Shown here in pieces: positions 60,085 through 64,000 of a stretch of 64,000 bases of DNA (its first letter is position 1; each line of letters starts with the position of its first letter). Location of the stretch: contig NZ_CACSIP010000022.1 of assembly GCF_902705885.1 (NCBI RefSeq), forward strand, positions 1 through 64,000, read 5' to 3'. A program made the position numbers and the translations under genes. This stretch comes from Mycolicibacterium austroafricanum (GTDB lineage: Bacteria; Actinomycetota; Actinomycetes; Mycobacteriales; Mycobacteriaceae). Below the pieces are notes generated by a model. The model was not told the DNA's origin. It saw nothing but the letters and a program-made list of their open reading frames with translations, and did not search any database.

Positions 60085-60113
60085 TTCACCAGGGTAGAAC
60101 CTGGTGCCGACAT
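60084..60113 (-). promoter_or_regulatory. RecA-NDp/PafBC-like promoter of uvrB, leaderless
   Basis: On the minus strand ATGTCGGCA (60105-60113), 8 bp, then TACCCT (60091-60096), then 6 bp to the uvrB ATG. The spacing and -10 fit TTGTCRGTG-N8-TAnnnT; the upstream box matches 6 of 9 positions, weaker than at uvrA. Confidence 0.5.
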
Positions 60114-60155
60114 GTTCTGTTCCGGCGACCGCCCGATAGCATCCGACCAGGACTT

Positions 60156-60680
60156 ATGCTGGTCAGCATCCATCCTCCCAAGAACGAGACATTCGATCTC
60201 GCGGCGCATACCAACACCGACCCCAAGGGTGTCGTGCGGTCGGTGGACGTCTACACGGTCCGTCCGTGGGGCCTCTACATGGCCCGGCCCACCCCGGGGC
60301 GGGCCCAGTTCCACTACATCGAGTGCTGGCTGCTGCCCGCGCTCGACCTGCGTGCGACGGTCTTCCACTTCAACCCGGGCCACGAGCGGGACCAGGACTT
60401 CTACCTCGATGTCGGCCGGTACACGCCGGGACCCGACAGTTGGCGCAGTGAGGACCACTACCTCGACCTGGTGGTCCGCACCGGTGTGGCGGTCACCGTC
60501 GACGACGTCGACGAACTGCTCACCGCCGTACGGCACGGCCTGCTGACCCCCGAGACCGGTGAGCATGCGATCCGCACCGCGGTCGCCACCGTCGACGCGC
60601 TCGCCGGCCACGACTACGACCTGCATCGGTGGCTGGCAGGCACCGGAATCGACCTGACATGGCGGGGTCCCCCGCGGTAA
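60156..60680 (+). CDS. DUF402 family protein
   Basis: A 174-residue protein of the DUF402 family, at the position of Rv1632c. Family segments: AQFHYIECWLLPALDLRAT, DQDFYLDVGRYT, YLDLVVRTGVAVTVDDVDEL. Some DUF402 proteins are nucleoside phosphatases or RNA-linked; the role here is unknown. ATG at 60156 (MLVSIHPPKNETFDL) is preceded by CAGGA. It diverges from uvrB. Confidence 0.85.
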   Translation: MLVSIHPPKNETFDLAAHTNTDPKGVVRSVDVYTVRPWGLYMARPTPGRAQFHYIECWLLPALDLRATVFHFNPGHERDQDFYLDVGRYTPGPDSWRSEDHYLDLVVRTGVAVTVDDVDELLTAVRHGLLTPETGEHAIRTAVATVDALAGHDYDLHRWLAGTGIDLTWRGPPR

Positions 60681-60768
60681 CGGGGCCGGCCCCGGAGACG
60701 ATGATCTTGATGATGACAACGACAGTGCACGTGCTTCCCCGGCGGTGACGGCGGTAATGTCGGCGGAC

Positions 60769-61311
60769 ATGAGCGTCGCCAAGCGCAGGTTGCTGGCAGT
60801 GACAGCCGTCGGGTTGGCCGGAGCCTGCGCGCAGTGGGCTCCGGCGACGGCGGGAGCCGAGCCGACTCAGGAGACCCCGACCGAGGTGGCGTCCGCACCG
60901 ACCGCGGACGTGCTGCACAACATCACCTATCGCGCGCGGGTGGACGGGGTGTCACGGGGGGCGACGGTGACCTACCGCGCAGAGGGCGACCAGCTGCAGC
61001 TCGCCACCCCCACGATGGTTCCCGGCCGGGTGTTCGAGGTGAACACCGTGCTGCCCGCGTCGCAGACCGCGAACCTGCGGCTGTCGATCGACTGGCCGTA
61101 CTCGGCGAATCTGCACTGCGAGATCCTCATCGACAACGCTGTGGTCGCCAAGGCCGACGACTTCATCGCGCCGCGGGTGACCCCGCAGCGCGAGGACCCG
61201 GACTACGGTTCGCTGACCTGTCAGGCGCCGGTGGGCGGGATCGACGACATCACCCCGACCGAGGCGCCGGCGCCCCCTCCACCGGTCGAGGCCGGCATCC
61301 CGCCGGCTTAA
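60769..61311 (+). CDS. Secreted protein, function unknown (MmpS-like layout, tentative)
   Basis: A 180-residue exported protein. Signal peptide MSVAKRRLLAVTAVGLAGAC, continuing to ATAGAEPTQ; LAGAC is not a good lipobox, so cleavage after ATAGA is likelier. The mature part is beta-rich (ITYRARVDGVSRGATVTYRA) with two cysteines (LHCEIL, LTCQAP) and a Pro-rich tail (PTEAPAPPPPVEAGIPPA). It recalls MmpS-type domains, which is tentative. ATG at 60757 is an alternative start. It ends overlapping the coaE stop by 4 nt, convergently. Confidence 0.78.
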   Translation: MSVAKRRLLAVTAVGLAGACAQWAPATAGAEPTQETPTEVASAPTADVLHNITYRARVDGVSRGATVTYRAEGDQLQLATPTMVPGRVFEVNTVLPASQTANLRLSIDWPYSANLHCEILIDNAVVAKADDFIAPRVTPQREDPDYGSLTCQAPVGGIDDITPTEAPAPPPPVEAGIPPA

Positions 61312-62525
61312 CCGCTGGGCCGCCACCCCGTGCCGTCCGCCCACTGCCATGCCCTGCGGTAGGCGTCCAGGAACCACGGCTCCTTCGCGTCGGCATACGC
61401 ACCGGTGTCGGCGTGCCCTTGTTCTGCGACCCTGCGCTTGAGCGCCAGATAGTCCGAGCGGGCCTGCGGGTTGGCCGTCAGCCAGTCGACGAACAGCAAC
61501 GCGAACTGCTGACCGGGCCACCCCGCCACCCGCACGTGGACATTGGTGGGCCTCCCCGGATCGGCGGAGCCGTACAACCTTTTGCGCCACAGCGATTCGT
61601 CGTCACGGTGATCGAACTCGGCCACCGTGCTCCGAGCGTCGGCCTTGCCGACGTCGTGAGTGACAGACGTGCCCGGGTAGCCGGCGGCGAGCAGCGCGTC
61701 GGCGAGTTCGTCGGCGACCTCCAACGAGGCGACGGTGACCTGGATGTCGATGACGTCCTTGGCGGCCAGGCCCGCGATCGCGGTGGAACCGATGTGGTCT
61801 ATTCGCGAGGCCCGATGGCCGCACGCGGTGTTCAGCCGCGCGACTGCCCGCTGCGCCTGGGCCGGCCACTGCGGATCGGCGGGCACCAGACGCGGTTGCG
61901 ACCGCGCCGGGCGACCCGCGTGCAGGTTGTCGGCGAACGGCTGGATCCGATCGTGCCACAACGCCCGCGCCTTCTCGACGAGTTCCGCCGCAGTTCCGGA
62001 GTTGTCCAGCCAGACGTCGGCGACCGCGCGGCGCTGTTGCTCGTCGGCCTGCGCGGCGATGCGTGCGCGGGCGTCCTCCTCGCTGAAACCGCGGTGCTCG
62101 ATCAACCGTCTTACCCGTAGGTCGACGTCGGCGTGGACGATGATCACCAGTGGGAACATCGGCGCCATCTGCGACTCGACGAGCAGAGGGATGTCCTCGA
62201 TGATCACGGCCTCGTCGTCGGCAGCGGCAATCAATTCCGAACGCCGATGCGCCACAAGAGGATGCACAATGCCGTTCAGCGTGGCGCGCTTCTCGTCGTC
62301 GCTGAACGCGATCGCGGCCAGTGCCGGGCGGTTCAGCGCACCGTCGGGCGACAAGATGCCGGCGCCGAACGCCTCGACCAGCCTCGCCAGTCCCTCGGTG
62401 CCCGGTTCGACGACCTCGCGGGCGATGACGTCACCGTCGACGACGATCGCCCCGAGTTCGCTGAACGTCGCCGACACTGTGGACTTGCCTGCCCCGATTC
62501 CTCCGGTCAATCCAATGCGCAACAC
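61308..62525 (-). CDS. coaE: Dephospho-CoA kinase fused to GrpB/UPF0157 domain
   Basis: Last step of coenzyme A synthesis, 405 residues. Residues 1-200 are the kinase: P-loop GLTGGIGAGKST, DGDVIAREVVEPG and EDIPLLVES. Residues about 215-400 form a GrpB (UPF0157) nucleotidyltransferase-like domain with HIGSTAIAGLAAKDVIDIQV. This fusion is the mycobacterial form (Rv1631); most bacteria have the kinase alone, and the role of GrpB is unknown. The start is GTG at 62525. The gap 62526-62716 to the divergent gene holds no further gene. Confidence 0.95.
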   Translation of the reverse strand: MLRIGLTGGIGAGKSTVSATFSELGAIVVDGDVIAREVVEPGTEGLARLVEAFGAGILSPDGALNRPALAAIAFSDDEKRATLNGIVHPLVAHRRSELIAAADDEAVIIEDIPLLVESQMAPMFPLVIIVHADVDLRVRRLIEHRGFSEEDARARIAAQADEQQRRAVADVWLDNSGTAAELVEKARALWHDRIQPFADNLHAGRPARSQPRLVPADPQWPAQAQRAVARLNTACGHRASRIDHIGSTAIAGLAAKDVIDIQVTVASLEVADELADALLAAGYPGTSVTHDVGKADARSTVAEFDHRDDESLWRKRLYGSADPGRPTNVHVRVAGWPGQQFALLFVDWLTANPQARSDYLALKRRVAEQGHADTGAYADAKEPWFLDAYRRAWQWADGTGWRPSG

Positions 62526-62716
62526 CGCACCAGTCTGGCAGGCGCAGTGCACCCTGGGTCGACCCGCCGAGCCAGGACAATTGCGAGCCGTATCCTGGAG
62601 CGACATCCCCGTAGCCGTTGGAGGCTCGATCATCTCGTGTCCGCCAGTTATCGCGCAGCGTTCGCTGCTGCGACCCACGACGTGAGCTCACCCGGCCGCA
62701 GCCTCGAGGTGGGGCC

Positions 62717-64000
62717 ATGGTGACCACCGTGCTCGTCCTGCTCGCCGGAGTGCTGCTGACCGCGGTCATCATCGCCGTCAACGGCTACTTTGTGGCGCAG
62801 GAGTTCGCCTACATGTCCGTCGACCGGGTGCGGTTGCGGTCGGAGGCGGCTGAGGGTGACTCCGCGGCCAAGAGAGCCCTGGCTGTCACGCGCCGAACAT
62901 CGTTCATGCTGTCGGGGGCCCAGCTCGGAATCACCGTGACCGGTCTGCTGGTCGGCTACGTCGCCGAACCGTTCATCGGGGAGTCGCTGGGCACGCTGCT
63001 CGGCACTGCCGGGGTGCCGACCGGCGTCGGAATCGCCGTCGGCACCACGCTCGCCCTCGTCCTCGCGACTGTCGTCCAGATGATCTTCGGTGAGCTCTAC
63101 CCCAAGAATCTCGCCATCGCCAACCCGGAGCCACTCGCCCGGCGGCTCGCCCGGTCGACGCAGCTGTACCTGGTCGTCTTCGGTTGGCTGATCTCGTTCT
63201 TCGACATGGCCTCGAACGCGGTACTGCGGCTGCTGCGGGTGGAACCCGTGCACGACCTCGACAGCAGTGCGACCGCCGAGGATCTCGAGTACATCATCGA
63301 CGACTCCCGCGCCAGCGGTGACCTGCCCGAGGAGCTCTCGATCATGCTCGACCGGATCCTCGACTTCCCCGACCGCGACGTGGAGCACGCCATGATTCCT
63401 CGTGCCCGGGTGAACGTGGTGGGGCCCGAAACATCGATCACACAGATGCGCACGCTCATGGCGAGCGGCCATACGCGTTACCCGGTCATCGGCGAGCTCG
63501 AGGTTCCCGTCGGTGTGGTGCAGCTTGCCAGCGTGCTCGCCGTCGATCCCGCAGACTTGCGGCCGGTCACCGCCATCATGAGTCCTCCGCTTGTCGTCCC
63601 GACGGCGATGTCGCTCCCGGACGCGCTCGAGCGACTCGTGCACACCAGGAACGAGCTGGCGTGCGTCATCGACGAGTACGGCGGGTTCTGCGGCGTCCTC
63701 ACGATGGAGGACCTCGCCGAGGAGCTGGTCGGCGAGATCAGCGACGAGCACGACACGACCGACGATGCCGGGGCCGACGCCGTCGGCGAGGCGTGGATGA
63801 TGGACGGCGACCTGCCCATCGACGAGGCGCAGCGCACCATCGGGCGCGACCTCCCCCGCGGCGACTACGAGACGATCGCCGGGCTCGTCATCCGCCAGGG
63901 AGGCACCCTCCCCGAGGAGGGCGACACCATCTACGTCGGGCTGCCCGCGACCGGGGCTGAGCTGGTTGCCGACGAGCCGGCGAGGTGGCAGCTACAGATC
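62717..64000 (+). CDS. CNNM/CorC-type membrane protein (DUF21 with CBS pair), partial
   Basis: The frame runs from the ATG at 62717 to the window end (428 codons, no stop), so the C terminus is missing. A DUF21 membrane domain covers about residues 1-190 with four hydrophobic segments and the conserved FGELYPKNLAI. A CBS pair spans about 205-330 (VEHAMIPRARVNVV, VIDEYGGFCGVLTMEDLAEE), and a CorC/HlyC domain begins near 345 (AWMMDGDLPIDEAQRTIG). Such proteins are magnesium/cobalt transporters or efflux regulators; 'hemolysin' labels are historical. GAGGTGGGG precedes the ATG. Confidence 0.88.
   Translation, partial: MVTTVLVLLAGVLLTAVIIAVNGYFVAQEFAYMSVDRVRLRSEAAEGDSAAKRALAVTRRTSFMLSGAQLGITVTGLLVGYVAEPFIGESLGTLLGTAGVPTGVGIAVGTTLALVLATVVQMIFGELYPKNLAIANPEPLARRLARSTQLYLVVFGWLISFFDMASNAVLRLLRVEPVHDLDSSATAEDLEYIIDDSRASGDLPEELSIMLDRILDFPDRDVEHAMIPRARVNVVGPETSITQMRTLMASGHTRYPVIGELEVPVGVVQLASVLAVDPADLRPVTAIMSPPLVVPTAMSLPDALERLVHTRNELACVIDEYGGFCGVLTMEDLAEELVGEISDEHDTTDDAGADAVGEAWMMDGDLPIDEAQRTIGRDLPRGDYETIAGLVIRQGGTLPEEGDTIYVGLPATGAELVADEPARWQLQI

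Noticed and set aside
60091..60125. LexA/SOS box before uvrB (GAAC and GTTC present)
   Set aside because: The two half-sites are about 13 bp apart instead of the required 4 bp; the RecA-NDp-type promoter is a better fit.

Overview
The window is high-GC actinobacterial DNA from a fast-growing Mycobacterium (Mycolicibacterium-type). Evidence: the 16S rRNA 5' end and its actinobacterial leader, the LysX fusion of a lysyl-phosphatidylglycerol synthetase with LysRS, the CoaE-GrpB fusion, the large hydrolase/acyl-CoA-synthetase fusion, and gene order that from memory follows the Mycobacterium tuberculosis segment Rv1689 (tyrS) back to Rv1631 (coaE). I see no transposase, integrase, tRNA gene or CRISPR array.

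Layout. 1-532: 5' edge of a 16S rRNA gene (minus strand) with leader and promoter. 533-8451: conserved block with tyrS and mpg (minus), a divergent ABC-2 exporter with TetR regulator (plus), then a Trm112-like protein, a small exported protein and the 996-residue fusion (minus). 8531-17310: a complete carbon-phosphorus (C-P) lyase operon on the minus strand, transcribed phnD-C-E-F-G-H-I-J-K-L-M, with almost every junction overlapping by 4 nt; from memory this operon is absent at this place in M. tuberculosis. 17438-22070: a Uup-type ABC-F ATPase coupled to an unknown polytopic membrane protein, facing three coupled genes for anchored extracytoplasmic proteins. 22093-30504: arginine operon argCJBDFRGH (minus). 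30545-43438: a GNAT acetyltransferase, pheT, pheS, a glutamate-synthase-like flavoprotein, a small exported protein, a class III adenylate cyclase, an MpaB/DUF2236 protein, an acyl-CoA dehydrogenase, a short-chain dehydrogenase, tsnR and the infC-rpmI-rplT ribosomal operon. 43439-57885: a DUF1844 protein, lysX, a small hypothetical, an AlkZ-like protein, a GNAT remnant, uvrA, an MBL hydrolase, class I aldolase, a universal stress protein, a cutinase and two MFS transporters. 57925-64000: uvrB, a DUF402 protein, an exported protein, coaE and a CNNM/CorC-type membrane protein cut by the window end.

How the genes work together. PhnDCE would import phosphonate, PhnGHIJKLM would activate it and cleave the C-P bond, and PhnF would repress the operon, probably at a 20-bp palindrome before phnD. 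No phnN, phnO or phnP is present, so the last step (opening the cyclic ribose phosphate) must be encoded elsewhere. The arg genes form a complete route from N-acetylglutamate to arginine with their repressor. uvrA and uvrB both have upstream sequences resembling the LexA-independent (RecA-NDp/PafBC) mycobacterial DNA-damage promoter.

Most notable points: the C-P lyase operon with a zinc-ribbon-bearing PhnK and an ABC-degenerate PhnL; a 15-bp inverted repeat at its downstream edge; the three-gene exported cassette; damage-type promoters before uvrA and uvrB; and an ATC start codon with a structured leader on infC.
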